Positions 19,080-30,263 are shown, counted from the stretch's first letter. The stretch is 64,000 nt of DNA from Pseudomonas sp. (GCA_007713455.1 VMRT01000007.1:124001-188000); one strand, 5' to 3'. Notes: generated from the letters alone by a model not told the origin. Made by a program: numbers and translations.

Positions 19080-20456
19080 ATGGACAGCCCCGCACAAGAG
19101 CAGCCTGCCTCGACCAGTGACACACCACTTTCGCTGAGAGCGCACTTGGCTAACTTCTGGCGGGGCCATCCCACCGAAGCCAAAGTGCTGCTCGGAATGT
19201 GCGCGGCGTTCCTGCTGATCTTCTTCCTGCCGATGGGCCAGCCCCGTTTCGAAAACGCGGTATTAGAAGGCCTGCGCCTGACGCAGTGGTACGCCCGTGA
19301 ACATGTGATCCTCTGCCTGCTGCCAGCCTTCGTCATCGCGGGCGCAATGGCCGTCTACATCAGCCAGGGCGCCGTGATGAAGCACCTTGGTCCGGCTTCG
19401 CCGAAGCCCGTGGCGTTCGGTGTGGCATCCATCGCCGGCACGCTGCTGGCGGTGTGCTCCTGCACCGTACTGCCGCTGTTTGGCGGCATCTACAGGCGTG
19501 GTGCCGGCCTGGGTGCAGCAATCGCCTTTCTCTATTCGGGGCCGGCGATCAACGTCATGGCCATCGTGGTCACCGCCAAGGTGCTTGGCGCCGAGCTCGG
19601 GATCGCTCGAGCCGTTGGTGCCATCGTGTTTGCCTTGGTAATCGGCGCCATCATGCACCTGCTCTACCGCCGCGAGGAGGCTGCACGCGCGGCCAAAAGT
19701 GCCCGCGGTTTCGCCGGCGACGACGACGGGCACCCGCTCGGCGACATCGTCGCCTTGTTCAGCTTGATGATCGGCATTCTGGTATTCGCCAACTGGGCCA
19801 GCGCGGAGAACTCGGCCTGGATGGCCGTGCATGCCTGGAAGTGGCCGATCACCGCAACCCTCGCCATCTTGCTGGCGTCATTGCTGGTGCGTCGCTGGAA
19901 CTGGTCGGTACGACCGTTGCTCATGATTGGCGCGCTGGTCGCTGCGAGCGCTCTGCTTGCGCCTCAGTGGCCGGAGCTTGCCATGGTCATAGGCATCGCG
20001 GGGTTGATGCTACAGGCCAGTCGCCAGAACGCAGCAAGCCAGGAATGGGTCGGTCAGAGCTGGGACTTCACCAAACAGATCATGCCGTTACTGCTTGGCG
20101 GGGTGCTGATCGCCGGCATGCTGCTCGGCCGCCCCGGCCACGAAGGGCTGATTCCCAGCGAATGGGTCGTCTGGGCTGTGGGCGACAACAGCTTCACCTC
20201 CACCCTCCTCGCCTCGGTCCTCGGCGCCTTCATGTATTTTTCTACCCTGACCGAAGTGCCCATCGTGGAAGGTCTGTTGGGCGCAGGAATGGGTAAGGGC
20301 CCGGCACTGGCAATCCTGTTGGCGGGGCCTGCGTTGTCGCTACCGAACATGCTGGTGATTCGTACCGTGCTCGGCACGCAGAAAACGATCGTGTACTGCT
20401 CGCTGGTAGTGGTCATGGCCACGCTCAGCGGCTATCTCTATGGCCAACTGATGTGA
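19080..20456 (+). CDS. YraQ/ArsP-type (DUF318) permease
   Basis: A 458-residue polytopic membrane protein of the permease family containing ArsP. The motif AVCSCTVLPLFGGIYRRGAG, with Cys-Ser-Cys, and the repeat-like GPALSLPNMLVI are characteristic. ArsP members export trivalent organoarsenicals; other DUF318 members have unknown cargo. The next gene is a thioredoxin-like protein, a common pairing for this permease type. I took the ATG at 19080, preceded by GAGAGG. Confidence 0.8.
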   Translation: MDSPAQEQPASTSDTPLSLRAHLANFWRGHPTEAKVLLGMCAAFLLIFFLPMGQPRFENAVLEGLRLTQWYAREHVILCLLPAFVIAGAMAVYISQGAVMKHLGPASPKPVAFGVASIAGTLLAVCSCTVLPLFGGIYRRGAGLGAAIAFLYSGPAINVMAIVVTAKVLGAELGIARAVGAIVFALVIGAIMHLLYRREEAARAAKSARGFAGDDDGHPLGDIVALFSLMIGILVFANWASAENSAWMAVHAWKWPITATLAILLASLLVRRWNWSVRPLLMIGALVAASALLAPQWPELAMVIGIAGLMLQASRQNAASQEWVGQSWDFTKQIMPLLLGGVLIAGMLLGRPGHEGLIPSEWVVWAVGDNSFTSTLLASVLGAFMYFSTLTEVPIVEGLLGAGMGKGPALAILLAGPALSLPNMLVIRTVLGTQKTIVYCSLVVVMATLSGYLYGQLM

Positions 20457-20464
20457 GGACGACA

Positions 20465-20695
20465 ATGAAACTGACTGTTTATGGGTCTGGCTGCGCCAAG
20501 TGCCAACAGCTTTCCGCCAACGCCGAAGCTGCCGCGCGGCGACTCGGCCTGGAGTTCGAGGTCGAGAAAGTCACCGACGTAAACGCCATCATCGACGCGG
20601 GCGTCATGCGCACCCCTGCGCTCGCAGTTGATGAGGAGATTGTCGTGGAGGGCAAGGTGCCGAGCAGCGATGAGCTTGAGCAGCTGCTGGGCTGA
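20465..20695 (+). CDS. Small thioredoxin-like (redox-active disulfide) protein
   Basis: A 76-residue thioredoxin-fold protein with the redox motif SGCAKCQ near the N-terminus and the cis-Pro segment MRTPALAVD. It resembles the small redox-active disulfide proteins encoded beside DUF318 permeases. It starts eight bases after the permease stop, with GAGGA upstream, so it is in the same operon. A role in metal or thiol delivery to the permease is inferred from pairing only. Confidence 0.82.
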   Translation: MKLTVYGSGCAKCQQLSANAEAAARRLGLEFEVEKVTDVNAIIDAGVMRTPALAVDEEIVVEGKVPSSDELEQLLG

Positions 20696-20794
20696 GTGAT
20701 CCCATCGCAATGCTGCAAATGCGGCACGACTGTCGAACGGAACCGTCCTGTGCAGTTCACGGCCTCATAGTTGAACTGTCAGGAGGAGCGAGAA

Positions 20795-20989
20795 GTGTCC
20801 GATTCGATGACGTACCTGGCCATAGCGGCCGCGGTAGCGCTGATAGCCGCGAATCTGCTTGCGATCATCAGCGTCTTCAAAAGTGAGCGAACCGTAGGCG
20901 CAAAGGCGCTTTGGGCAATCGGTATTGCCGTCTTCCCGATACTGGGACTGCTGTTCTGGTTGCTGGTCGGCTTGCGCCGGGCGCGCTGA
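20795..20989 (+). CDS. Small PLDc_N-like two-helix membrane protein
   Basis: A 64-residue protein with two hydrophobic segments. Its C-terminal part (SERTVGAKALWAIGIAVFPILG, then LFWLLVGLRRAR) resembles the phospholipase D N-terminal membrane domain (PLDc_N), here without any catalytic domain. AGGAGG lies eight bases before the GTG start; an in-frame ATG at 20807 is possible. Confidence 0.65.
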   Translation: MSDSMTYLAIAAAVALIAANLLAIISVFKSERTVGAKALWAIGIAVFPILGLLFWLLVGLRRAR

Positions 20990-21235
20990 TCAGGGCTTCA
21001 GCCCCAACAGATACAGCGCTTTGCCCAGCACCCTTACCGAATCGGCATGTTTGCCAGCCTGATGCAGCTGCTCGCCCTCAGCACGCAACTCACGAACTTG
21101 CTGCAGCGTAGCGGCATCCTTGGGCGGATTGGTTTCGAGCTGCTCATCAATCTTGGCCATGTCCATGGGACAGTGCATCGCCAGCAGCGGCGTGCTGAAC
21201 AGGACGGCAAGGGTAAAAGCTGTGAGGCGTCGCAT
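20990..21235 (-). CDS. Small secreted hypothetical protein
   Basis: An 81-residue protein with a clear signal peptide (MRRLTAFTLAVLFSTPLLA) and a short helical mature part starting MHCPMDMAKIDEQL. The mature part has one Cys and several Met near its start. The stop codons of this gene and of the convergent small membrane protein gene directly abut. I do not recognise a function. Confidence 0.65.
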   Translation of the reverse strand: MRRLTAFTLAVLFSTPLLAMHCPMDMAKIDEQLETNPPKDAATLQQVRELRAEGEQLHQAGKHADSVRVLGKALYLLGLKP

Positions 21236-21348
21236 GGCTGTTCTCCTCGCGCGAAAGGCGCTCTCGAAGTATAGATAGCCTTTACGGAGTCGCTCGTTGC
21301 CAAACTAATTGGCGTATCAAGATGCTTGGCTTTTAGCCGCGCAAAAGA

Positions 21349-21382
21349 AAAAGCCCCAAGCAACTAGTTGCTTGGGGCTTTT
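21349..21382 (-). terminator. Terminator of the pgsA-tRNA transcript
   Basis: A perfect 34-base palindrome (17-bp arms, AAAAGCCCCAAGCAACT and its complement) six bases beyond the tRNA-Cys 3' end, followed on the minus strand by TCTTTT. Confidence 0.8.
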
Positions 21383-21387
21383 CAATA

Positions 21388-21461
21388 TGGAGGCCGATGT
21401 CGGAATCGAACCGGCGTACACGGATTTGCAATCCGCTGCATAACCACTCTGCCAACCGGCC
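21388..21461 (-). tRNA. tRNA-Cys (anticodon GCA)
   Basis: A 74-base tRNA with encoded CCA. Anticodon arm GGATT-GCA-AATCC; acceptor GGCCGGT pairs with ATCGGCC including one G-U pair. The T stem GCCGG/CCGAC contains a C-A mismatch (pair 50-64). Confidence 0.93.
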
Positions 21462-21507
21462 TCAAAACGAAGGCGCCGCATGATTACTGCGGCGCGATCT
21501 TACAAAC

Positions 21508-21583
<76 letters not shown>

Positions 21584-21652
21584 GTTGTCTTGGTGACGGG
21601 CGCCATTCTATACGATCGAATGCTGCCGTCAACCCCTTGATTAAAAAAGTTT

Positions 21653-22210
21653 TTATTTCTTTTCTGAGGTGCTCAGGTGCGGCCAGGCAGCCATCAGGTA
21701 ATTGATCATCGACCAAAGCGTCAGCCCCGCCGCCACGATCAACAGCGCATAACCCAACCCGACCCAGATTGTTGGCTGCGGCGGATTGGCCAGCAGGATC
21801 ACCAGCGCGACCATCTGCGCAGCGGTCTTCCACTTGCCCAGGTTCGACACCGCCACCTGCGCGCGAGCGCCCAGCTCGGCCATCCATTCGCGCAAGGCCG
21901 AGACGACGATCTCCCGACCGATGATGATTGCTGCCGGCAATGTCAGCCAGAGGTTCGAATGCTCTTCGACCAGTAACACCAGCGCTACAGCGACCATCAG
22001 CTTGTCGGCCACCGGATCGAGAAAGGCACCGAACGGCGTGCTTTGCTCGAGACGGCGCGCCAGGTAGCCATCGAGCCAGTCGGTCAGCGCGGCAACGGTG
22101 AATACTGCACTCGCGGCCAGGTAGCTCCAGTAGAACGGGAGATAGAACAGCAGAATGAAGATAGGTATCAGCAGCACGCGTAGAACGGTGAGCAAGTTCG
22201 GGATATTCAT
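21653..22210 (-). CDS. pgsA: CDP-diacylglycerol-glycerol-3-phosphate 3-phosphatidyltransferase
   Basis: A 185-residue inner-membrane enzyme that makes phosphatidylglycerol phosphate. The CDP-alcohol phosphotransferase motif is complete: [10 protein letters not shown], then [10 protein letters not shown]. Several hydrophobic helices follow. I took the ATG at 22210 ([11 protein letters not shown]), the standard N-terminus. It is the third gene of the gacA-uvrC-pgsA block and is followed by two tRNAs. Confidence 0.95.
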   Translation of the reverse strand: MNIPNLLTVLRVLLIPIFILLFYLPFYWSYLAASAVFTVAALTDWLDGYLARRLEQSTPFGAFLDPVADKLMVAVALVLLVEEHSNLWLTLPAAIIIGREIVVSALREWMAELGARAQVAVSNLGKWKTAAQMVALVILLANPPQPTIWVGLGYALLIVAAGLTLWSMINYLMAAWPHLSTSEKK

Positions 22211-22243
22211 CGGTACCACTGATCGGCGGAATTCGGGGACAGT

Positions 22244-24067
22244 TTACTCACTGTGCAGGGCGGCATAAATCGACTCGGCAAGCTTTTTACTGATGCCAGG
22301 AGCCTTGGCGATCTCGTCGAGGCTGGCTCTGCACAGTTCCTGAAGACCGCCGAAATGCGTAAGCAGTTCGCGACGGCGCTTCGGTCCGATGCCAGGGACA
22401 CCTTCGAGCGTCGAGGTTCGCCGCGCTTTTCCGCGTCTGGCACGGTGGCCGGTAATGGCGAAACGGTGCGCCTCGTCGCGCACCTGCTGGATCAGGTGCA
22501 GCGCCGGCGAGTCTGCGGGAAGCGTGAACTCGTGAGCCGCATCGTTGAGGTAAAGGGTTTCCAGCCCCGGCTTGCGCGTCACACCCTTGGCCACGCCGAG
22601 CAGGATCAGATCCGGCACGGCCAGTTCTTCGAGCACCTCACGCGCCATGTTCAGCTGGCCCTTGCCGCCATCGACCAGCAGGATGTCCGGTAGCTTGCCC
22701 TCGCCCTCCGCTGCCTTGCGGAAACGCCGGGACAGCGCCTGGTGCATCGCCGCATAGTCATCGCCCGCGGTAACACCCTCGATATTGTAGCGTCGATAGT
22801 CCGACTTCAGCGGCCCCTCCGGCCCGAAGACCACGCAGGACGCCACCGTCGCCTCGCCGCTGGAGTGGCTGATGTCGAAGCATTCCAGGCGCATCGGCGG
22901 CTCGTCGAGTTCCAGCGCTTCGGCCAGCGCGTCGAACCGCGCGGACAGATGCTGACGATTGGCCAGGCGTGCAGCCATCGCCTGTTCCGCGTTGGTCAGC
23001 GCCAGCTGCTGCCAGCGCGCACGCGTGCCACGTACGCGATGGGTAATGGTCAGATCGAAGCTGCGCAGCTCGGCGATGGCACTGATCAGCGTCGGAAAGT
23101 CCTCGTGCACGACGTTGACGATCAGCTCTCCCGGCAGATCGCGTTCGGCGGCGCCCAGGTAGTACTGTTCGAGAAACGCCTGCAGCACCTCGGCGACACT
23201 TTCCTCGATAGCCACCTGCGGGAAGAAATTCTTGCTCCCCAGCACTCGGCCGCCACGCACGGTGATCAGGTGAACGCAGGCGCCGCCCGGGCTGACCACC
23301 GCGGCGACGATATCCACGTCGCCAGTGCCGCCCTCCATGCTTTGCTGATCCTGCACGCGACGCAGGATGCCGATCTGATCGCGAATCTCGGCGGCACGCT
23401 CGAAATCGAGGTTCATCGCCGCCTTTTCCATATTGCGTGACAGCTCTTCGGCCAGCGCATTGCTACGGCCTTCGAGGAACATGACCGAATGTCGTACGTC
23501 CTCGGCGTATTCCTCCGGCTCGACCAGATTCACGCAAGGCGCCTTGCAGCGCTTGATCTGGTACTGCAGGCAGGGACGTGTGCGGTTGCGGTAGTAGCTG
23601 TCTTCGCATTGGCGCACGAAGAAGGCCTTCTGCAGCAGGCTCAAGCTTTCGCGGATCGCGCCAGCGCTCGGATAGGGGCCGAAGTAGCGTCCCGGCTCCT
23701 TCTTCGCACCCCGGTGAATACTCAGTCGTGGAAACTCACCGGCCGAGAGGAACACATAGGGATAGGACTTATCGTCCCGAAGCAGGATGTTGTAAGGCGG
23801 TCGCCATTGCTTGATCAGGGTCTGCTCGAGCAGCAGCGCCTCGGTCTCGTTGGCGGTGATGGTGGTTTCGACCTGCGCGATCTTGGCCACCAGGGCGGCG
23901 GTCTTCGGCGCCTGGCCCGTCTTGCGGAAATAGCTGGCCAGACGCTTCTTGAGATTCTTGGCCTTGCCGACGTAGAGCAGTTTGGCCTGTGCGTCGAACA
24001 TGCGGTAGACGCCCGGCCGGCCGCTGCAGGCGGCCAGGAACGCCGATGGGTCGAAGGTTTCGCTCAT
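22244..24067 (-). CDS. uvrC: Excinuclease ABC subunit C
   Basis: A 607-residue nucleotide excision repair endonuclease. It has an N-terminal GIY-YIG domain (GVYRMFDA then [18 protein letters not shown]), a central UVR motif ([17 protein letters not shown]), a UvrC RNase H-like region ([12 protein letters not shown], then [14 protein letters not shown]) and C-terminal helix-hairpin-helix repeats ([16 protein letters not shown], then [13 protein letters not shown]). UvrC makes both incisions around lesions. Its start overlaps the gacA stop by one base, the classical gacA-uvrC coupling. Confidence 0.97.
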   Translation of the reverse strand: MSETFDPSAFLAACSGRPGVYRMFDAQAKLLYVGKAKNLKKRLASYFRKTGQAPKTAALVAKIAQVETTITANETEALLLEQTLIKQWRPPYNILLRDDKSYPYVFLSAGEFPRLSIHRGAKKEPGRYFGPYPSAGAIRESLSLLQKAFFVRQCEDSYYRNRTRPCLQYQIKRCKAPCVNLVEPEEYAEDVRHSVMFLEGRSNALAEELSRNMEKAAMNLDFERAAEIRDQIGILRRVQDQQSMEGGTGDVDIVAAVVSPGGACVHLITVRGGRVLGSKNFFPQVAIEESVAEVLQAFLEQYYLGAAERDLPGELIVNVVHEDFPTLISAIAELRSFDLTITHRVRGTRARWQQLALTNAEQAMAARLANRQHLSARFDALAEALELDEPPMRLECFDISHSSGEATVASCVVFGPEGPLKSDYRRYNIEGVTAGDDYAAMHQALSRRFRKAAEGEGKLPDILLVDGGKGQLNMAREVLEELAVPDLILLGVAKGVTRKPGLETLYLNDAAHEFTLPADSPALHLIQQVRDEAHRFAITGHRARRGKARRTSTLEGVPGIGPKRRRELLTHFGGLQELCRASLDEIAKAPGISKKLAESIYAALHSE

Positions 24068-24711
24068 CAGTTGACGGTGTCGACCATCCCGTGGCGAACC
24101 GCCAGCAGGGCAAGCTCGACATCACTGGTAATCGACAGCTTTTCGAAGATGCGATAACGGTAGGTGTTGACTGTTTTCGGCGAGAGACAGAGCTTGTCGG
24201 AGATGCTCTGCACCTTCTGGCAGTTGGCGATCATCAATGCGATCTGGATTTCCCGCTCCGAGAGCAGATCGAATGGCGATTCGCTGAGCTGCGGCTGGAA
24301 GGATTTGAGCGCCAGTTGCTGGGCGATCTGCGGGCTGATGTAGCGCTGACCACCAAATACCATGCGAATGGCCTGCACCATTTCCTCCAGCGCCGCACCT
24401 TTGGTCAGATAACCCGCGGCGCCAGCCTGCAGGAGGCGCGTCGGGAAAGGGTCTTCTTCACATATGGTCACAGCGATGACCTTCAGATCGGGGTAGCTGC
24501 GCAGCAGCTTGCGGGTCGCCTCGAGGCCACCGATGCCCGGCATCTTGACGTCCATCAGCACCACATCAGGCTTCAGTTCCCGCGCCTTGCGGATGGCGTC
24601 TTCGCCGGAATCCGCCTGGCCTATCACCTGAAGACCGGAGATGTCCGCCAGCATGCGACTGATGCCCGTGCGAACCAGATCGTGGTCATCGACCACCAGC
24701 ACCCTAATCAA
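24067..24711 (-). CDS. gacA: Response regulator GacA
   Basis: A 214-residue two-component regulator with receiver residues Asp8, Asp9, phospho-acceptor Asp54 (MDVKMPG) and a LuxR-type helix-turn-helix ([30 protein letters not shown]). With GacS it activates the small RNAs that titrate RsmA/CsrA. The start is TTG at 24711, with GAGG upstream; a rare start codon is usual for this gene in pseudomonads. It is followed by uvrC with one-base overlap. Confidence 0.96.
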   Translation of the reverse strand: MIRVLVVDDHDLVRTGISRMLADISGLQVIGQADSGEDAIRKARELKPDVVLMDVKMPGIGGLEATRKLLRSYPDLKVIAVTICEEDPFPTRLLQAGAAGYLTKGAALEEMVQAIRMVFGGQRYISPQIAQQLALKSFQPQLSESPFDLLSEREIQIALMIANCQKVQSISDKLCLSPKTVNTYRYRIFEKLSITSDVELALLAVRHGMVDTVN

Positions 24712-24870
24712 GCAGACACCTCATTGACCGTACTTAAAGCTGGCTGGCTGCTCGCTTTTTCAGGAGCGAACTCTATCAAAAAAATCATCGGCCTGGCCGA
24801 TCACGACGCAGGTAACTGATCGAGATCATAAGTCCATCCCCTCTGCCGACGAATTGCATGCTGAACGCCG

Positions 24871-25635
24871 ATGAACGGCCAAAGTCACAAACCAGATGGC
24901 CATTTCCCTGGATTTCCCATGCTTACCCTGATCGCCGCACTGGTGCTGACGGCCACTCACATGCTGGCCGGCAGACTGAGCAAACTCCACCAGTTACCGC
25001 GTAGCCGCTGGCTATCCGCAGCCGGCGGCGTCGCCGTTGCCTACGTCTTCGTCCACCTGCTCCCCGAGCTGGCCGACGGGCAGAGGGTGATGGAGGATAG
25101 CGGGTTTCACCCGCTGCGCTACCTGGAACACCATGCCTATCTGCTGGCACTGGTCGGTCTGGTCTGCTTCTACGGGCTCGAGCGGCTGATCAAGCAGCAC
25201 CGCGACGAGCGGCCTGAAGGCGCACCTTCCCACGCGGGCGTGTTCTGGCTGCACATAGGTGCGTTTGCCGGCTACAACGCACTGATCGGCCATATCCTCG
25301 CCAACCGGGATTCCGGCCAGGCGCTGGAACTGGTCTGGTACACCGTGGCCATGTCGCTGCATTTCATGGTCAACGATGTGGCCCTTCAGCATGATCACCA
25401 AGACCTGTTTGCCCGACGCGGCCGCTGGATCCTGGCGGGGTCAACCCTGATCGGCTGGGCGTTCGGCTCGGTCATCGAGCTCTCGGAGCTGGGTGTGTCG
25501 GCCGTAACCGCCTTCATCGCCGGCGCGATCATCCTCAACGTCCTGAAGGAGGAGCTGCCGACGGAAAGGAACAGCCGATTCGGTGCATTCCTGCTCGGGT
25601 CGCTCGGCTACTCCTTCCTCCTATTGTTGATGTAG
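24871..25635 (+). CDS. ZIP-like eight-helix membrane protein
   Basis: A protein of up to 254 residues with about eight hydrophobic helices. Segments VAYVFVHLLPELADG and AIILNVLKEELP recall conserved His/Glu positions of ZIP metal transporters, but the canonical HNxPEG and HExxH motifs are not exact (LHFMVNDVALQHDHQ instead). A metal-related role is supported only by this resemblance and by the convergent copper efflux operon. The ATG at 24871 lacks a good ribosome binding site; the ATG at 24919 (MLTLIAAL) may be the true start. Confidence 0.6.
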   Translation: MNGQSHKPDGHFPGFPMLTLIAALVLTATHMLAGRLSKLHQLPRSRWLSAAGGVAVAYVFVHLLPELADGQRVMEDSGFHPLRYLEHHAYLLALVGLVCFYGLERLIKQHRDERPEGAPSHAGVFWLHIGAFAGYNALIGHILANRDSGQALELVWYTVAMSLHFMVNDVALQHDHQDLFARRGRWILAGSTLIGWAFGSVIELSELGVSAVTAFIAGAIILNVLKEELPTERNSRFGAFLLGSLGYSFLLLLM

Positions 25636-25641
25636 CCGAGC

Positions 25642-28600
25642 CTACCGCGCCTGTGTTCCTCTCCTGGGCCTGCGCATCAAACGATAGGCGGCCGGGATGA
25701 CGAACAGCGACAGCAGCGGCGCACTCAGCATGCCGCCGACCATCGGCGCCGCAATGCGGCTCATCACTTCGCTGCCGGTGCCCGCCCCCAGCAGGATCGG
25801 CAAAAGACCGGCGACAATCACTGCAACGGTCATCGCCTTCGGGCGTACCCGCTGCACCGCACCTTCGCGGATTGCTTCGCACAGCGCGGCCTCGCCGTTC
25901 AGCCCGTCGCGCTGCTGATCTGCCCAGGCGTTCTTCAGATATAGCAGCATGATCACGCCGAACTCCGCAGCGACTCCCGCCAGTGCGATGAAGCCGACGC
26001 CGGTGGCCACCGACAGGTTGTAATCCATCAGGTAGAGAAACCAGACGCCGCCGGTCAGCGCGAACGGCAGGGTCAGCATGATCAGCACCGCCTCATCCAG
26101 CCGGCCGAAGGTCAGGTAGAGGAGGAAGAAGATGATCAGCAATGTCGCGGGCACGACCAGCTTGAGGCGCTCGTTGGCGCGCTCGAGAAACTCGAACTGG
26201 CCCGAGTAAGCCAGGCTCATGCCGGGCAGCAGGCTGACTTCGCTGCTCACCGCATCGCGCAGATCGGCGACGACCGACGCGATATCCTGGCCGCGCACAT
26301 CGACGTAGACCCAACCCGCCAGCCGTGCATTCTCGCTGCGCAGCATCGGCGGACCGTCGCTGATGCGCACTCGCGCCACACTGCCCAGGGTGATCTGGCT
26401 GCCCTGCGGCGTGAGGATCGGTAGCTGCTCCAGCCGCTGGGGGGTATCGCGCCATTCACGAGGGTAGCGAACGCTGATCGGATATCGCGCAAGGCCCTCA
26501 ATGGTCTCACCGACGGTTTCGCCACCGATGGCGCTGGAAACGATGGATTGCACATCGGCGATGTTCAGCCCATAGCGGGCGGCGTCCTGACGATCGATAT
26601 CGATATCGACGTAACGCCCGCCGACCAGGCGCTCGGCCAGCGCCGAACTGACACCGGGCACCTTTCTGGCAACGGCCTCGACCTCCTGGCTGACACGGTC
26701 GATCTCCTCCAGATTGGCGCCGGCGATCTTCACACCGATCGGGCTCTTGATGCCGGTGGCAAGCATGTCGATGCGATTGCGGATCGGCGGAATCCAGATA
26801 TTGGTCAGGCCTGGCACCTGCACAGCCCGGTCCAGCTCGTCGATCAGCTTTTCCGGCGTCATGCCGGCGCGCCACTGCTCCCGCGGTTTGAAACGGATGG
26901 TGGTCTCGAACATCTCCAGCGGCGCCGGATCGGTCGCCGACTCGGCGCGGCCTGCCTTGCCGAACACGGTTTCGACTTCCGGAACCGTGCGGATCATGCG
27001 ATTAGTCTGTTGCAACAGCTGCGCGGCTTTCTGTGCTGACAGCCCCGGCAGCGCCGAAGGCATATAAAGCAGATCACCCTCGTCCATCGGTGGCAGGAAC
27101 TCCCCGCCCAAGCGTGACATCGGCCACAGCGTGGTAGCCAGGATCAACACGGCTACGCCAATGGTCAATTTCGGGTGATCCAGCACCGCATCCAGCGCAG
27201 GGCGGTAGACCCGTATCAACCCGCGGTTGAGCGGATTGCGCGACTCGTCCGGCAGCTTGCCGCGAATCCAGTAGCCCATCAGCACCGGCACAAGGGTCAC
27301 CGAAAGCCCCGCCGCTGCGGCCATGGCATAGGTCTTGGTAAAGGCCAGCGGGCCGAACAAACGGCCTTCCTGCGCTTCGAGGGTGAACACCGGAATGAAC
27401 GACAGGGTGATGATCAGCAGACAGAAGAACAGCGCCGGGCCGACCTCCTGCGCTGCGCTGGTCATGACCTGCCAGTGCTCTTCACCCTCCAGCTCCTTGC
27501 CCGGATTGGCGTGGCGCCAGGCCTCGGCCTTCTTGTGCGCGTTCTCGATCATCACCACCGCCGCGTCGACCATCGCACCGATGGCGATGGCAATGCCGCC
27601 CAGCGACATGATGTTGGCATTGATGCCCTGGTAACGCATCACGGCGAAGGCGATCAATATGCCGATGGGCAGCGAGACGATCGCCACCAGCGACGAGCGC
27701 AGGTGCCAGAGGAAGATGCCGCACACCAGTGCGACGACGACGAATTCCTCCAGCAGCTTGAAGCTGAGGTTGTCCACCGCGCGGTCGATCAGCTCGCTGC
27801 GGTCGTAAGTGGTGACGATTTCGACACCCTCGGGCAGGCTGCTTTTCAGCTCTTCGAGCTTGGCGTGCACGGCGGCCAGGGTTTCCCGCGCGTTCTTGCC
27901 GCTGCGCAGGATCACCACCCCGCCGACCGTTTCCCCATCCCCGTCGAGCTCAGCAATGCCCCGACGCATTTCCGGGCCGAGCTGGATATGCGCCACATCG
28001 CCCAGCGTGACCGGCACGCCCCTGGCGCTCAGCTGCAGTGGAATCTGGCGAAAATCCTCGAGCGTCTGCAGGTAGCCGGAGGCGCGGACCATGTATTCGG
28101 TTTCGGCCAATTCGAGTACTGCGCCGCCAGTTTCCTGGTTGGCCATGCCGATGGCCTCGATGACCTGCGCCTGAGTGACGGCAAGGCTGGCCATCTTCAG
28201 TGGGTCGAGCACGACCTGATACTGCTTGACCATGCCACCGATGGTCGCCACCTCGGCCACGTTGGGCAGCGTGATGAGTTCGTACTTGAGGAACCAGTCC
28301 TGCAGACTGCGTAGTTGCGCGAGATCGTGCGTGCCGCTGCGGTCGACCAACGCGTACTGATAGATCCAGCCGACCCCGGTAGCGTCCGGCCCGAGAGATG
28401 GCTTGGCGCTGGCGGGCAGCCGGCTCTGCACCTGACTCAGGTACTCCAGCACCCGCGAACGCGCCCAGTAGAGATCGGTACCGTCCTCGAACAGCACATA
28501 GACGAAGCTGTCGCCGAAGAACGAATAGCCGCGCACCGTCTTTGCCCCAGGCACCGAAAGCATGGTGGTGGTCAGTGGATAGGTCACCTGGTTCTCGACG

Positions 28601-28779
28601 ATCTGCGGCGCTTGCCCCGAATAAGGCGTACGGATGATCACCTGCACGTCCGATAGGTCAGGCAGCGCGTCGATCGGCGTGGTACGCACTGCCCAGATGC
28701 CCACGGCAGTCATCAGCAATGTCGCCATCAGCACCAGGAACCGATTGACGACGGACCAGCGAATCAGCGCGGCGATCAT
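25642..28779 (-). CDS. cusA: Heavy-metal RND efflux pump, CusA type
   Basis: A 1045-residue inner-membrane proton antiporter of the HME-RND family. It begins [19 protein letters not shown], has the CusA-type segment [20 protein letters not shown] and twelve expected helices around two large periplasmic loops, with the charged helix-4 region [21 protein letters not shown]. Monovalent copper or silver is the likely cargo, judged from the CusF-bearing partner. Its start overlaps the cusB stop by four bases (ATGA). Confidence 0.9.
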   Translation of the reverse strand: MIAALIRWSVVNRFLVLMATLLMTAVGIWAVRTTPIDALPDLSDVQVIIRTPYSGQAPQIVENQVTYPLTTTMLSVPGAKTVRGYSFFGDSFVYVLFEDGTDLYWARSRVLEYLSQVQSRLPASAKPSLGPDATGVGWIYQYALVDRSGTHDLAQLRSLQDWFLKYELITLPNVAEVATIGGMVKQYQVVLDPLKMASLAVTQAQVIEAIGMANQETGGAVLELAETEYMVRASGYLQTLEDFRQIPLQLSARGVPVTLGDVAHIQLGPEMRRGIAELDGDGETVGGVVILRSGKNARETLAAVHAKLEELKSSLPEGVEIVTTYDRSELIDRAVDNLSFKLLEEFVVVALVCGIFLWHLRSSLVAIVSLPIGILIAFAVMRYQGINANIMSLGGIAIAIGAMVDAAVVMIENAHKKAEAWRHANPGKELEGEEHWQVMTSAAQEVGPALFFCLLIITLSFIPVFTLEAQEGRLFGPLAFTKTYAMAAAAGLSVTLVPVLMGYWIRGKLPDESRNPLNRGLIRVYRPALDAVLDHPKLTIGVAVLILATTLWPMSRLGGEFLPPMDEGDLLYMPSALPGLSAQKAAQLLQQTNRMIRTVPEVETVFGKAGRAESATDPAPLEMFETTIRFKPREQWRAGMTPEKLIDELDRAVQVPGLTNIWIPPIRNRIDMLATGIKSPIGVKIAGANLEEIDRVSQEVEAVARKVPGVSSALAERLVGGRYVDIDIDRQDAARYGLNIADVQSIVSSAIGGETVGETIEGLARYPISVRYPREWRDTPQRLEQLPILTPQGSQITLGSVARVRISDGPPMLRSENARLAGWVYVDVRGQDIASVVADLRDAVSSEVSLLPGMSLAYSGQFEFLERANERLKLVVPATLLIIFFLLYLTFGRLDEAVLIMLTLPFALTGGVWFLYLMDYNLSVATGVGFIALAGVAAEFGVIMLLYLKNAWADQQRDGLNGEAALCEAIREGAVQRVRPKAMTVAVIVAGLLPILLGAGTGSEVMSRIAAPMVGGMLSAPLLSLFVIPAAYRLMRRPRRGTQAR

Positions 28780-30263
28780 GGCTGCTTCTCCAGCGGCTGA
28801 ATTAGCTCGACCAGCAGGCCTGCATCGGTTTCCCGAACGGCGAAACGGACCCGGTCTTCGACCTCGATGTCCTGCAGCAATGTCGCATCGGCCACCGCGA
28901 ACGCCATGGTCATGCCGGGCATGCCAAGCGTGTGGAACGGGCCGTGTGCGATCTTCACGCGGGCATCGGCGAGTGCCATGACGCGGCCTTCGGATTCATG
29001 CAGCGTCGGTGCCGGCTGAGCATGGCCATGGTCGTGCTGCACATCCCTGGCCGCGGGCGTCGCGACGATGCCGCGCAGGCTGGCTTCGGAGTCCAGCAGG
29101 AACTGGCCGGACGCAACCACCTGCTGGCCTTCCTCCAGGCCGCGGACGATGACAGTCTGGCTGCCGCTCTCCCGCCCGGTCTCGACTTCCACCGGGCGAT
29201 AGCGGCCGCCGGGCTCGGCCAGCATTACCAGGCTGCGTCGCCCGGTTCGAATGACCGCCTCGCCGGGAATCAGCAGAACCGACGCATCGTCGCCACCGGC
29301 CAAGCTGGCCTGAGCTGTCAGCCCAGGCCGCAGCAGTCCGTCCGGATTGGGCAGCTCTACCCGCACACGCAGGGTACGGCTTGCAGCATTGGCTTCCGGC
29401 AGCACCGCGGTGATCTCACCCTCGATGAGCTGGCCCGGCAGCGCCGGCAGCCGCGCAGTGGCGCGCTGGCCGACGCGGATACCCTGGCTCTGCGCCTCTG
29501 GCACCGCCACTTCCAGCCAGACGCTGTCCAGCCCATTGATCCGCGCGAGCGGCGCACCGGCCGCAAGCGTCATCCCTTCGCGAACATCCAGCTCCTGCAG
29601 TACGCCGCCGATCGGGGTGGAAATGGTAATGGACGCGTTGACCTTGCCACTGCGCTCGAGCTGGCTGATGGTCGATGCCGGCATGCCGGCCAGACGCAGG
29701 CGCTGCCGTGCGGCCGCCAGCAGCGCTGGTTCGCCGATTCGCCGCAGGGCCAGGTATTCCTCCTGAGCGGCCGACCACTCGGGAATCAGCAGGTCGGCCA
29801 GCGCTGCGCCCTTGTCCAGCACATCGCCTGGCGCATGCCGATAGACGCGCTCGACGAACCCGCCGGCTCGAGCCTGAACCAGCGCGACATCACGCGCGTT
29901 GTATTCGAGCAAGCCGACCGCTTCGGTCACATTCACCAGCTGTCCGCGGCTGACGGTTGCCAGGCGAATACCAAGGTTCTGCGTGATACCGGCATCAATA
30001 CTGATGGTGGCGACATCGCCGCCCTCATTGACGTAGCGCGGCACCAGGTCCATATCCATGAACGGTGACTTGCCGGGCTTTTCGAAACGGTGCTGCGGCA
30101 CCATCGGGTCGTACCAGTACAGCACCTGGGCGTCACTCTCGACCGCGGATGCGACTGGTTCGGACACCTGGTCATCAGAGCTGGCCAGCCAGTAGCCGGC
30201 ACCCGCGCCGATCAGCGCCGTCACCCCGGCCAGGGTGACGCTTGCGAGAACATTCCGGCTCAT
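28776..30263 (-). CDS. cusB: RND periplasmic adaptor with metal-binding and C-terminal CusF domains
   Basis: A 495-residue membrane fusion protein. After an N-terminal anchor (residues about 8-28) comes a heavy-metal binding domain ([20 protein letters not shown], then MDMDLVPRY). The adaptor core follows, with a helical hairpin at about 130-220 and beta-barrel domains. A C-terminal domain from about 420 ([25 protein letters not shown]) resembles CusF, the periplasmic copper chaperone, with its Met residues. CusF is usually a separate protein, so chaperone and adaptor are fused here. It overlaps cusC and cusA by four bases on either side. Confidence 0.9.
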   Translation of the reverse strand: MSRNVLASVTLAGVTALIGAGAGYWLASSDDQVSEPVASAVESDAQVLYWYDPMVPQHRFEKPGKSPFMDMDLVPRYVNEGGDVATISIDAGITQNLGIRLATVSRGQLVNVTEAVGLLEYNARDVALVQARAGGFVERVYRHAPGDVLDKGAALADLLIPEWSAAQEEYLALRRIGEPALLAAARQRLRLAGMPASTISQLERSGKVNASITISTPIGGVLQELDVREGMTLAAGAPLARINGLDSVWLEVAVPEAQSQGIRVGQRATARLPALPGQLIEGEITAVLPEANAASRTLRVRVELPNPDGLLRPGLTAQASLAGGDDASVLLIPGEAVIRTGRRSLVMLAEPGGRYRPVEVETGRESGSQTVIVRGLEEGQQVVASGQFLLDSEASLRGIVATPAARDVQHDHGHAQPAPTLHESEGRVMALADARVKIAHGPFHTLGMPGMTMAFAVADATLLQDIEVEDRVRFAVRETDAGLLVELIQPLEKQP

